64,000 nt of DNA from Pseudomonadota bacterium (GTDB lineage Bacteria > Bdellovibrionota > Bacteriovoracia > Bacteriovoracales > Bacteriovoracaceae): NCBI GenBank assembly GCA_027487685.1, contig JAIYDC010000011.1:1-64000 (forward strand). Direction: 5' to 3'. Each line of letters opens with the position of its first letter. Position 1 is the first letter of the stretch. Of the stretch, positions 1 to 8,231 are shown piece after piece. The position numbers were made by a program, and so were the translations under genes. The notes under the pieces were generated by a model. The model did not search any database. It saw only the letters and a list, made by a program, of their open reading frames with translations, and was not told the origin of the DNA.

Positions 1-27
1 GGTCACGAAAATATAAGGAATACTCTT

Positions 28-414
28 ATGAGTTCTGAAATAAAAGTAGAGAATCCGTTCCATACTGCAAGGTTTAAACCCTCAAGAAAAGGGAAGAAAC
101 CCCCAAAACTCCTAGCCGTTGTTCACCAGTCCGGCTGTACCGGATGCGAAGTCTGTATTGCAGGTTGTCCGGTAGATTCTATTGAACTCGTACCTGGGCC
201 AGACCCAAAGAATCCTGGTTACCAGCAGATGGTCGAAATTGACCTCGCCCGTTGTATCGGTTGCCAGAACTGCTCACAGGATTGCCCATGGGAAACTATC
301 ACCATGTACCAACACGACGATGCGTTCGTTGCCTGGGGCAATGAGACCTTGGCATCGAGCCTCTATGTGGAAATGGACGAAGTCGAAAAGCTTAAAAAAG
401 AAGTCGCAGGATAA
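28..414 (+). CDS. Ferredoxin with two [4Fe-4S] sites
   Basis: This 128-residue protein is a small cytoplasmic electron carrier. Two CxxCxxCxxxC motifs are visible, at C37/C40/C43/C47 and C76/C79/C82/C86, each followed by Pro as in bacterial 8Fe ferredoxins. An approximately 30-residue basic N-terminal tail precedes the first motif, and the last 30 residues are acidic and helical. The start is supported by an AAGGAA ribosome site 9 nt upstream. Its redox partner would probably be encoded to the left, outside the window, because the gene begins 27 bp from the edge and no partner lies to its right. The family is clear; the partner and pathway are unknown. Confidence 0.85.
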   Translation: MSSEIKVENPFHTARFKPSRKGKKPPKLLAVVHQSGCTGCEVCIAGCPVDSIELVPGPDPKNPGYQQMVEIDLARCIGCQNCSQDCPWETITMYQHDDAFVAWGNETLASSLYVEMDEVEKLKKEVAG

Positions 415-449
415 ATAAACAAGGCTCCTACAAGGAGCCTTGTTTATTT
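413..449. terminator. Bidirectional intrinsic terminator
   Basis: A perfect 17-bp inverted repeat (AAATAAACAAGGCTCCT and its complement) with a 3-nt ACA loop sits between two convergent genes. The A/T-rich outer part of the stem supplies a U-rich tail on both strands, so it can end both the ferredoxin transcript and the leftward gene at 464. Confidence 0.85.
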
Positions 450-463
450 GATCATCAATTTTC

Positions 464-1033
464 TTAGAGAACGAACGGCAGTGATAAACCGAACATGATT
501 GCAGAATAGTCGGTATCTTCCATATCGTAAGTTCCCAGCTTCCCGTCAGTGAGTTTACCCTTTCGGTACTCTATATTTATGTCTACAAACGGTAGGCCGG
601 TAAACCCAATACCTAGTTTGGTGCCAGTCCCCTTGTCGAACTCAAGATCATAAGTTTGCGTACCATCTCCTTGTCCAAGATCTCCCCGATACTTGGTTGA
701 CGCCGAAGCCTGGAAAATATAGCCAGCATAGACGCGAAGAAGAATTGGAAATTCGAAACCAATGAAGCCAGCAAATTCGCTCATCGCGAAATCTGACTTA
801 TAGTCATCATTGTCGACCGAAAAATTGCTACGAAGATAGTCGACACCAAGCTGAAAGCCTAGGTTTTGATAGCCTAGGCGACCACCGACAGAGCCCCCGC
901 CAGCGTTATTGCTATCATCGCCGTCGAGTTTGAGGAGGGAGTAACCCACAAGTGGCTCGATCAAAACGCCGGCCTTCACGGGAGGAATAACAAGGAAAGC
1001 GAGGATAAGCAGGATCAATTGAGCAAACTTCAT
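464..1033 (-). CDS. Outer-membrane beta-barrel protein
   Basis: This 189-residue protein has an N-terminal signal peptide (MKFAQLILLILAFLVIPPVKA, cleavage after AKA-like residues near 21). The rest is made of alternating hydrophobic and polar strands rich in Gly, Tyr and Phe, for example GGRLGYQNLGFQLGVDYL, typical of an 8-stranded OmpA/OmpW-type barrel. The last strand ends LSLPFVL. The start is set by AGGAGCG 5 nt before ATG. I do not recognise a specific family. It stands alone, ending at the shared terminator at 413-449. Confidence 0.65.
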   Translation of the reverse strand: MKFAQLILLILAFLVIPPVKAGVLIEPLVGYSLLKLDGDDSNNAGGGSVGGRLGYQNLGFQLGVDYLRSNFSVDNDDYKSDFAMSEFAGFIGFEFPILLRVYAGYIFQASASTKYRGDLGQGDGTQTYDLEFDKGTGTKLGIGFTGLPFVDINIEYRKGKLTDGKLGTYDMEDTDYSAIMFGLSLPFVL

Positions 1034-1099
1034 GTAACGCTCCTATAGAGTGAAAGAGTTGAAACTCATCTCATTCTATAGGGTTCAGAAAAATCCGCA

Positions 1100-2296
1100 T
1101 TAATTTTGTATTTTACCGATAAGCTCTTCTATTTTGACCAATACAACATCTCGACCATTGGCGGACTTAACTGCTAGATGGCCACGAGGAACTTGTTGAA
1201 TATTCTCAGAAGCAATCATTCTTCCCTTGCGATCCTGACTTACCTGCCCAACCATGTCCCCCTGAACCGCAAGGACCTGGCCAATAGTACCGCGCCCGAA
1301 AACAATGAAATCTCCGTCACTAATCTGGAAGCGGCAAGAAACACAATTGTAGCGGTTGTCGATGAGAATTGTATTTCCTCGTTTGAGTTTAAAGCTTGCA
1401 ATGTCCTCTTTAATCCGGCTCACGGAATACATATTGAGATCGAATTTCACAACGATGGAAAAAATCAAGGTCGCAGTGAACAACTGGAATAGCTTTGAGC
1501 GCTGAAGAACCATCCCCTCGAATTCGAGGTCCCGGACCTTGGGTTCGTTATTTTCAAGCTTCTTAGAAATGCTTCGGTCGAAAACAAGCTTTTTCAGGAC
1601 GATCGAGTATACGAAGCCTGTATTCAACAGAATTAGAAAAGCGAACATCATCAACCTAAAGAAGTAGGGTCCCGAGTTATGAATCTGGACGGCCTGGGAC
1701 TGGAACAGATATGCGAAGACAACGAAAAACACCGGAAATACGAACCAGTTAAAAAAATCGATCATTTTGTGTCTGAAGAACCATTCTTTACGCTTTTGGT
1801 GGTGGTCATACTGGACAAGCTTTAAACGATAATCCTCAAATTGTGCCTGCGGGATCAGGTCAGGTCGGGCGCGATTAATCCCCTCCCAGACATAGTCTGC
1901 TCGCTCGAAGCTAGAGCTAAAGAAATGCTTAGTTCCATCCTTTAAGACGACGTAGAAAATTGACCAGCATACCACACCGACACTCTCGATATCAGAGTAG
2001 TTAACTTTTTCCTTAGTCCTTCCATTAACGAGAAGATAGTCGGGGAAAACTTGGATTGATTTCTTCAAACGGTACCTAAGCCAGAAGAAATAAAAACCAC
2101 CCGACACAAAAAAATAGAATGCAGTGAGGAGAAGGTCCCCCCAACTATGGGAAAAGGAGTGGGCCAAACCGTCAGCGTGAAACCTCAATCCCCAAAAAGC
2201 CACAAGAAGGGCCGAAAATAAAATGAAGGCCATAATATAGAGTTTGTAATGGCTACGGTGACGTAAGACTCTTGGTTGCTCAATCGGTAATTCCAA
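1100..2296 (-). CDS. Membrane protein with inactive S26 (signal peptidase I)-like domain
   Basis: About four to six hydrophobic segments span residues 20-310, with a soluble loop at about 80-170. The C-terminal 80 residues resemble the beta-sheet of type I signal peptidase: GDFIVFGRGTIGQVLAVQGDMV matches the GDIVVF...KRVIGLPGD region and VPRGHLAV matches the VPEGHYFV region. The serine motif (SMxP) is absent and the catalytic Lys position is Gly, so it should not cleave peptides. The ORF track starts at TTG 2302, but the GGAG site lies only 1 nt from it; TTG at 2296 has a 7-nt spacer and is preferred. It follows lgt by 57 bp and is probably in the same operon. Confidence 0.55.
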   Translation of the reverse strand: MELPIEQPRVLRHRSHYKLYIMAFILFSALLVAFWGLRFHADGLAHSFSHSWGDLLLTAFYFFVSGGFYFFWLRYRLKKSIQVFPDYLLVNGRTKEKVNYSDIESVGVVCWSIFYVVLKDGTKHFFSSSFERADYVWEGINRARPDLIPQAQFEDYRLKLVQYDHHQKRKEWFFRHKMIDFFNWFVFPVFFVVFAYLFQSQAVQIHNSGPYFFRLMMFAFLILLNTGFVYSIVLKKLVFDRSISKKLENNEPKVRDLEFEGMVLQRSKLFQLFTATLIFSIVVKFDLNMYSVSRIKEDIASFKLKRGNTILIDNRYNCVSCRFQISDGDFIVFGRGTIGQVLAVQGDMVGQVSQDRKGRMIASENIQQVPRGHLAVKSANGRDVVLVKIEELIGKIQN

Positions 2297-2353
2297 GTTC
2301 AATCTCCTGATAAAAGATAGAAACTTTTCGGCACGATCTCAGGAAAACTTGAC

Positions 2354-3091
2354 TCAAAAAGTCGACTTACCCAGAAGCTTTTTTTTCAATAGGTTAAGGC
2401 TTAAGACTACGCCTGCGAGGACAAGCGCCAATGAAATCCACTGGGAGGGTGTGAGAGGCCCCCAGAGGCCTCGGACGGTATCCCCTCGCAGACTTTCAAG
2501 GAAAAGCCTCAGGCCGCCATAGGCGATCAAATAGAGGAAAAATGACTGCTTTCGATGCTGTTTAGAGCTAAGAAGGTACGTTCCTAGGGCCATCAGCGCG
2601 ATCGCCTCAATGAGTTGTGTCGGATGTCGGTTAGCGCCATGAATGTGAACTGCCCAAGGCAGATCGGTTTCTTTGCCATAGCAGCATCCAGCGAGAAAGC
2701 AGCCAATCCGACCTATTCCATGACCGAAGGAAAGTGCCGGAAGAACGGCCCATAACTTAGTAAGACTTATGCTCCTATCTAACTTGCCCAAGAAAAAAAG
2801 AAAGACCAATCCGGCCAGAAATCCACCGTAGAAAACGAAACCTCCACCCGTCCAAAAAAAAGCGTCGCTTAATAGGTGAGCTGTCCCAGGATAAGTTAAG
2901 ATAAAAAAAAACTTTGCCCCGACCCAAGCGCTGAGGAAAATTCCCCAGAAAACAATGTGGCCTTTCCATACCGGAAAGTGTTGATCAAGGTAAGCAAAGA
3001 AGACTTGGTAAGCGACTCCCCATCCAAGACCCATGAGGAGCGGATAGGAGTAGAGAGTCAGCTCAGGACTTTGATACAGGATCGGATACAT
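2354..3091 (-). CDS. lgt: Prolipoprotein diacylglyceryl transferase
   Basis: Lgt moves diacylglycerol from phosphatidylglycerol to the lipobox cysteine of prolipoproteins in the inner membrane, the first step of lipoprotein maturation. The 245-residue protein has about seven membrane segments, the Lgt signature HGIGRIGCFLAGCCYG near residues 124-139 and the HPTQL motif near 156-160. The gene overlaps the 3' end of lspA by 29 bp, so first and second lipoprotein-processing enzymes are made together. It is somewhat shorter than the roughly 260-290 residues usual for the family. Confidence 0.93.
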   Translation of the reverse strand: MYPILYQSPELTLYSYPLLMGLGWGVAYQVFFAYLDQHFPVWKGHIVFWGIFLSAWVGAKFFFILTYPGTAHLLSDAFFWTGGGFVFYGGFLAGLVFLFFLGKLDRSISLTKLWAVLPALSFGHGIGRIGCFLAGCCYGKETDLPWAVHIHGANRHPTQLIEAIALMALGTYLLSSKQHRKQSFFLYLIAYGGLRLFLESLRGDTVRGLWGPLTPSQWISLALVLAGVVLSLNLLKKKLLGKSTF

Positions 3092-3590
3092 GGCCCCCCG
3101 CGGTCTTTTTCGCCTTTGCCTGTATGAAAAAGTCGATGATCAAGAGACCTGCTGCAATAGTGATACAGCTATCCGCGACGTTAAACGCAGGAAAATGGTT
3201 AGCTTCGTTCTCCCAGTAGAACATGAGGAAGTCGACCACGTAGCCTAGGCTAAAACGGTCAATCAAATTTCCAACGGCTCCAGCAATAATCAAAGCGTAG
3301 GCCAGGGACAAATACAGAGGACCTTTAAGAGTCTTAACCAATAGCCAGAATATCCAGCCGCAAAAAATGACCGGAAGACCAAGAAAGAATACTTGCCTAA
3401 ACCATTCCGGACCTCCTGCCCCGAGACCAAAGGCAGCCCCGGTGTTCTTGACATAGGCGATACTGAAAAAGCCCTTTATAACAGGAATCGTCTGCCCGTA
3501 GTAAAGATTGGTTTGGATCGCGCCTTTAGAGAGCTGATCCACTATGATCAGTGTTGCCATCATTAATGAAAGCGACCAGAAACGTGCCAT
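3063..3590 (-). CDS. lspA: Lipoprotein signal peptidase (signal peptidase II)
   Basis: LspA is the inner-membrane aspartyl protease that removes the signal peptide from diacylated prolipoproteins. In this 175-residue protein the family motifs NTGAAFG, GNLIDR, VVDF and FNVAD are all present; D120 and D140 fit the catalytic pair. Four membrane segments are visible. Its ATG follows the stop of the upstream response regulator with no gap, and its end overlaps lgt, so it is translationally linked to both. A ~15-residue polar tail ends the protein. Confidence 0.95.
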   Translation of the reverse strand: MARFWSLSLMMATLIIVDQLSKGAIQTNLYYGQTIPVIKGFFSIAYVKNTGAAFGLGAGGPEWFRQVFFLGLPVIFCGWIFWLLVKTLKGPLYLSLAYALIIAGAVGNLIDRFSLGYVVDFLMFYWENEANHFPAFNVADSCITIAAGLLIIDFFIQAKAKKTAGGHVSDPVSKS

Positions 3591-5093
3591 CTAGTAGTAG
3601 TCCTTCGGAATAATTTCGTACTTTTCAATCTTCCGAAGAAGAGTTTTCTTCGGAATATTGGCGTTAAGAGCAGTCTGATTAATGCGACCTTTATTAAGCT
3701 TTAGTGCCTGAACAATAAATTCTCGTTCGAAGAGGTCTTTGGCAACTGCAAAATCTAATTTTCCACCTTCGCCGACCTTAGCGCCGAAAGAGAATTGAAC
3801 GTCATTCACTGACTTTTGGGCCGGAGAATGATCCGCTAGCACCGAATTCTGAATGTCTTCGATGTCGATAACGCTTTCTTCAGCGTGAGTATCTTTAACC
3901 TCGATCTTCTTTTGATCCTTGAAGACTATGGAAGGGAGCGAGTTCACATGGATCATATCGGAGGCTTCCATAATGAAGCAGTGCTCAATGATATTACGGA
4001 GCTCGCGAATATTCCCCGGCCAGAAGTAGTTCGACAGAACCTCCATCGCCGAAGGCTCGCAGCCTTTAACCTGAAGGCTATGGACGTTGTTAAAATAAGC
4101 GATGTAATGGTTTACGAGATGAGGGATGTCAGATTTTCGCTCGCGAAGTGGGGGGAGATAAACGGGAAGTACGTTAAGCCGGTAAAAAAGGTCTTCTCGG
4201 AACGTTCCCTCTTTAATCATTTCTTCAAAAGGCTTGTGAGATGCTGCGATGATCCGGACGTCAACTTTGATCTCTCGGTTCGAACCTACCGGCATGAAAG
4301 TCTTTTCCTGAAGCACACGGAGAAGCTTGACCTGCATCCCTGCAGAGATATCGCCAATCTCATCCAGAAAGATCGTACCCCCCTCAGCGAATTGAAACTT
4401 GCCTATTTTTCGCTGATCTGCACCGGTAAAGGCGCCCTTTTCATGACCGAAGAGTTCCGACTCAATAAGGTTCTCAGAGATCGCGCCACAGTTAATGGTT
4501 ACAAACTTCTCATCTTTTCTTGGTGAGTTATAATGAATCGCCTTAGCAACGAGTTCTTTACCTGTTCCCGATTCTCCGCGGATAAGTACCGGCGTATTGA
4601 CCTTGGCCAGCTTCGAGATCACATCGAAGACCTTCTTCATCGCGTTTGATTCTCCAACGAACTTATCGTTTGAGGTGGCAGTGTCCCCAATCGACAGCGT
4701 AGGAGAAGAGAAGCCGACCGTTTCTACCATCGATCGTGCTTTGAGTGCGCGCTTGATTAACGCAACAAGATTTTCTGAACTTATCGGTTTCTCGAGGTAA
4801 TTATAGGCACCCTCTTTGACCGCTTTTACGGCATCGGTCACATTTGAGTAGGCGGTAAGAATCAGAACTATAACTGAAGGGTCGTGCTTTTTGATTTCCG
4901 CTAATGCCTGGATTCCATCCATTTCCGGCATATTCACATCCATCACAACCAGATCGTACTTCTGACCGTAGACCTTATTGACGGCCTCTTTACCGTTATC
5001 CGCAACGTCGACTACAAAATGGTGGTACTCTAGCGCCTGCCGGACATTCTGCTGAAGGACCTTATCATCGTCTACGACCAATACCTTGTGCAT
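3591..5093 (-). CDS. NtrC-family sigma-54-activating response regulator
   Basis: The 500-residue protein has a receiver domain (residues 1-120, phospho-acceptor D52 in VVMDVNMP), a AAA+ domain (Walker A GESGTGKE at 173-180, sigma-54 contact loop GAFTGA at 219-224, Walker B FLDEIGD at 242-248) and a Fis-type helix-turn-helix at about 460-495. All residues needed for sigma-54 activation are present. It is 9 nt downstream of a CHASE2 histidine kinase, its likely partner, and abuts lspA. A linker of roughly 60 residues between AAA+ and Fis domains is longer than usual. Targets are unknown; a sigma-54 promoter occurs at 21390-21405 in this window. Confidence 0.93.
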   Translation of the reverse strand: MHKVLVVDDDKVLQQNVRQALEYHHFVVDVADNGKEAVNKVYGQKYDLVVMDVNMPEMDGIQALAEIKKHDPSVIVLILTAYSNVTDAVKAVKEGAYNYLEKPISSENLVALIKRALKARSMVETVGFSSPTLSIGDTATSNDKFVGESNAMKKVFDVISKLAKVNTPVLIRGESGTGKELVAKAIHYNSPRKDEKFVTINCGAISENLIESELFGHEKGAFTGADQRKIGKFQFAEGGTIFLDEIGDISAGMQVKLLRVLQEKTFMPVGSNREIKVDVRIIAASHKPFEEMIKEGTFREDLFYRLNVLPVYLPPLRERKSDIPHLVNHYIAYFNNVHSLQVKGCEPSAMEVLSNYFWPGNIRELRNIIEHCFIMEASDMIHVNSLPSIVFKDQKKIEVKDTHAEESVIDIEDIQNSVLADHSPAQKSVNDVQFSFGAKVGEGGKLDFAVAKDLFEREFIVQALKLNKGRINQTALNANIPKKTLLRKIEKYEIIPKDYY

Positions 5094-5102
5094 ACGCTTC
5101 TC

Positions 5103-6974
5103 CTATTCGTTCTTAAGCTTAATTATAAACGAAGTTCCGACCCCAAGTTCAGACGAGGCGGTAATTACCCCATTGTGAAGCTCGATGAAGTATTTTACCA
5201 GATAAAGACCAAGACCCGATCCTTTTATCGCATGAGTGCTATCGTTCTTCACCCGATAAAATTTATCAAAAATATGCAAAAGATCGTCCGGCCCCACGCC
5301 GACTCCGTTGTCACGAACCTCGACATAGACCCATTCTGTCTCATCCCAGGTTCGGACCGCGATGGTCTTGCCCCGACCAGAGTATTTTATGGCGTTTTCG
5401 ATCAGATTCGAGATCACACGGTTCATTAGCACCGTATCTATTTGGATCGGATAGAGTGGTGAAAGATCCGTCTCGATCCGCATCTCCTTAGCATTTGCCT
5501 CAAACTCAAGCTTTTCGACGATACCCTCGATGATCTTATTAATGTCCTTAGACTCCTTTCGAAGTGTCAGGTTCTGGGATTCAATTTTTGTAAGATCGAG
5601 GATGGAGTTAATAAAGTTATTAAGTTCCTTCGTTGAGTTGACAACATTGTCGATCAGCTCCGCTTGTTCTGTCGTATTCGTGAACTTAATCTTGAGAATG
5701 TCCGCAATACCAGCGATTTTGGCCACCGGCGTTTTGAGGTCATGGCTCATGAGAGAGATGAAGTTCTGCTTGAGGTTGTCCACCTGTTTCAGAAGCTTCG
5801 TCTCTTCCTGGATTGCGTACCTGGTTTGGTACTCCTCGATCGCCCTAAAAGGTACCCAGATGTAATAGACTACGAAAATGGACAGGACAAGGTGTGAAAG
5901 CTTAATCCACCAGCCGAGTGTTACAAAAGCCAGATAGCTTGTGAGAAGAATTCCGAGGATCAGGAGGATGGTGATCATAAGACCCTTAACGGGCTGGACA
6001 CGGGAGATCACAAAAGACAAAAGTATGGCCAAAAATACTGCTGCAATTTGAGTCAAGAGATCGTCGATGTCGTAGATGGTTTTCTCACCAACAAGGGCCT
6101 CAATCACGTCGGCGTGAACAGCCAGCTTTGGTGTGCGATTAGATTCTTTCTCAAAGGGCGTCTGGATGAAGTCACTTGAGTTTGAAAGATAGGACGATCC
6201 AACCAGTACAATTTTATCTTTGAAGTAACCCTTGGGAAAGTTCCCGACGACGACTCGATGGAAGGGTATCGAGGGGATCCGGTTATTGGCCGGATTTCCT
6301 GAGTATTTAAAAAGGGCGAAGTTCGCATCAGCTTCTGAATTGTAGTAGGCACCTTTATAAGCTGTTGCATCCAGGGTTGGAAACCCCTTGAGCTCTCGGT
6401 AGCGTTTGGCCGTCCACAAGTGGAGAGAGTCCTCACCGGATATGTTGAGGATGGCCCTACGGACAACCTCGTCTTTTGAGAAGACTAATTGATCCTTGTA
6501 AAGTTGTCCCAAATAATACCCAACGTCTCTTAGGGTCTCCGGTGGGATCAGTTCCCCAAGATTATCAATCTCAGTGCCGAACTTGAATCTATCCCCGGCT
6601 GGAGAAAAGGTCTTGATAGCTTCGTAAAACTCAGTCTGATAACGTGCCTCAACCTCGGAGTCTGGCTCTAGAAGTGAGACAAAATAGTTTATAATCGCCG
6701 GTCGATCAGCGACCAACCGGTCCATAAGTCTGGTATGGGAGGCGTAAGTGTAGGGGTAGGTTTCACCAAGAAATTGGTCGCTCTCTTCGTCGAGAGAAAC
6801 GAGGACTACCGGAGATTCAAAGTTCTTCGCCGCAATGTCTGTCTTTATCCAGAAATCATAGAAAATAGACTCGAGAGGGTGAAATGAGTACTGGATGAGG
6901 ATAAGGATAAATGCCAAAGTCACCAAGAGCGGTGCAAACTTACTGAACTCAACCTGACGGAGCTTATTCAGCAC
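5103..6974 (-). CDS. CHASE2-domain sensor histidine kinase
   Basis: The 623-residue membrane sensor has an N-terminal transmembrane helix (about 13-32), a periplasmic CHASE2 domain (about 40-300, with DFWIKT, VVLVSLDEESD and KDKIVLVGSSYL-type motifs), three closely spaced membrane helices (about 308-375), then a HisKA dimerisation domain with phospho-acceptor H411 (SHDLKTPVAKI) and an HATPase domain with N, G1 (DNGVGVG) and G2 (GSGLGLYL) boxes. It starts at GTG with GGGA 7 nt upstream and overlaps the upstream M48-like gene by 11 bp. The signal sensed by CHASE2 is unknown; the partner should be the adjacent NtrC-type regulator. Confidence 0.92.
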   Translation of the reverse strand: MLNKLRQVEFSKFAPLLVTLAFILILIQYSFHPLESIFYDFWIKTDIAAKNFESPVVLVSLDEESDQFLGETYPYTYASHTRLMDRLVADRPAIINYFVSLLEPDSEVEARYQTEFYEAIKTFSPAGDRFKFGTEIDNLGELIPPETLRDVGYYLGQLYKDQLVFSKDEVVRRAILNISGEDSLHLWTAKRYRELKGFPTLDATAYKGAYYNSEADANFALFKYSGNPANNRIPSIPFHRVVVGNFPKGYFKDKIVLVGSSYLSNSSDFIQTPFEKESNRTPKLAVHADVIEALVGEKTIYDIDDLLTQIAAVFLAILLSFVISRVQPVKGLMITILLILGILLTSYLAFVTLGWWIKLSHLVLSIFVVYYIWVPFRAIEEYQTRYAIQEETKLLKQVDNLKQNFISLMSHDLKTPVAKIAGIADILKIKFTNTTEQAELIDNVVNSTKELNNFINSILDLTKIESQNLTLRKESKDINKIIEGIVEKLEFEANAKEMRIETDLSPLYPIQIDTVLMNRVISNLIENAIKYSGRGKTIAVRTWDETEWVYVEVRDNGVGVGPDDLLHIFDKFYRVKNDSTHAIKGSGLGLYLVKYFIELHNGVITASSELGVGTSFIIKLKNE

Positions 6975-7785
6975 GATTCAATCCCGTTCGGAAAAGATAG
7001 TCCCACTCATGTGGTAAAAACTCTAGCGCGATGATGCTCTGGTAATGGCGACTCTTCCCCGCGGCTTGAAGCTCAAGGAGCTTTTTAGAGGTTAAGGAAT
7101 GGCCAAAGAGAGGCCTACGAAGCCGAAGCCCGACCTGTGCCAGGAGCTCTTGCTCACGAGGGAACTTACTGAGATGCCCCTCAAGTCGACGAAAGTAACC
7201 GACACCTAGGACAACCTGGTAAATAAACTCCATCGCAGGAAACATGAGGAAGTTCAAAAACCAATGAGAGGCCTTGCGAACTTCCCTAAATGGTAACCCA
7301 TCGGTCGTCAGGCCAAGTATTGAATTGATCACCCAAGATGTCGAACCCAGGAGAAAAAGTAACTTCGTACGCTTAGGCGCCATACCCATCTTAACTTGGA
7401 GCAAAAGTTCAAAACATATGGCCTGTAGCTCTTCCGACGCCGCAATCTCCAGAAAGCTCTTACTCACCACAATGCTCACGTTTTGGAAGGACTGGAAGAC
7501 AAAAACCCTCTCGAGAGAACCGTTATAGAAATAGAGCTTGGGTTGCGGAACTGCTAGCTTGTAAGCCTCATGAGAGGCTGCCTCAAAGAGTACCTTCTCG
7601 TCACCGGAACGTATTTCACGGGCCCCTAGAAGAAAGAGCAGGACCGCATCCTGGTACCCCATTGAAACGACAACAATCAAAAGCCAAAAAAATAGCGCGA
7701 CGAAGAATAATGCTCCGCTCAAGGTTACCCATAGGAATAGCCCGAAAAGTATCAATGAAATGAGTAAAAAGAGCGTTGCTCGCAT
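6964..7785 (-). CDS. Inactive M48 (HtpX-like) membrane protein
   Basis: The 273-residue protein has two N-terminal membrane helices (about 5-42), then a segment that follows the HtpX/M48 layout: a DAVLLFLLGAREI helix, a PQPKLYFYN strand, VSIVVSKSFLEI and a helix SEELQAICFELLLQV. In active enzymes that last helix carries AHExxH; here it reads FELLLQ, so both zinc-binding histidines are gone while the Glu remains. More hydrophobic helices follow at about 140-200. It is the first gene of the operon with the CHASE2 kinase, the sigma-54 regulator, lspA and lgt. I infer a non-catalytic regulatory or scaffolding role; fold assignment is by pattern only. Confidence 0.6.
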   Translation of the reverse strand: MRATLFLLISLILFGLFLWVTLSGALFFVALFFWLLIVVVSMGYQDAVLLFLLGAREIRSGDEKVLFEAASHEAYKLAVPQPKLYFYNGSLERVFVFQSFQNVSIVVSKSFLEIAASEELQAICFELLLQVKMGMAPKRTKLLFLLGSTSWVINSILGLTTDGLPFREVRKASHWFLNFLMFPAMEFIYQVVLGVGYFRRLEGHLSKFPREQELLAQVGLRLRRPLFGHSLTSKKLLELQAAGKSRHYQSIIALEFLPHEWDYLFRTGLNRAE

Positions 7786-7866
7786 GCCAATAAAACCAAA
7801 TTTTTTAAGAAGTTATGTTATTTTACCACCTCTTAATTTTTATTTGCATTACTTTATTACAACCTT

Positions 7867-7885
7867 AAGTCTTTGAATTAGACTT
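7867..7885. promoter_or_regulatory. Dyad in divergent intergenic region
   Basis: AAGTCT and AGACTT form 6-bp arms around a 7-nt spacer in the 182-bp gap between the leftward envelope operon and the rightward BFD-like gene. The gap is otherwise AT-rich; a TATAAG hexamer at about 7912 could be a -10 for the rightward gene but has no good -35. The dyad could be an operator; this is weak evidence. Confidence 0.25.
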
Positions 7886-7967
7886 TGATGCCGCTAGGGG
7901 CTATAAGCCAGCAACTCTTTTTAAGAATGAAAGGTTGTTGATTCGCGCCGCGACAAAAGAGTATGAC

Positions 7968-8204
7968 ATGGATAAGGAAATTTTTCGTCTGATTGATTCT
8001 GTCGACGAGCTCATCCCTCGCCCCGATTTGAAGCTAGATGATGAGTGCCTCATTTGTGAATGCTTTTGTGTAAATGTGGCGGATATTCGAGAACTATGTG
8101 AAACCTCCGTCGATCTTGGTCTTCTGAAAGACCGGCTCAACCTTGGAGAAGGTTGCCGATCTTGCCTGAAGAGAAAAGACGATTGGATATATAGAATTTT
8201 TTGA
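7968..8204 (+). CDS. BFD-like [2Fe-2S]-binding protein
   Basis: The 78-residue protein carries the spacing of bacterioferritin-associated-ferredoxin-like domains: C30-x-C32 followed 31 residues later by C63-x-x-C66 (CEC...GCRSC). These domains bind a [2Fe-2S] cluster and serve iron release or as modules of oxidoreductases. I place the start at ATG 7968, with an AAAAGAG site 6 nt upstream, instead of the TTG at 7935 in the ORF track. An endonuclease IV-like gene begins 27 bp downstream and probably shares the transcript. Extra cysteines at 27, 34 and 44 leave the exact ligands open. Confidence 0.65.
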   Translation: MDKEIFRLIDSVDELIPRPDLKLDDECLICECFCVNVADIRELCETSVDLGLLKDRLNLGEGCRSCLKRKDDWIYRIF

Positions 8205-8231
8205 TTTACGTGATCCGCTAAGGAGTAACTA

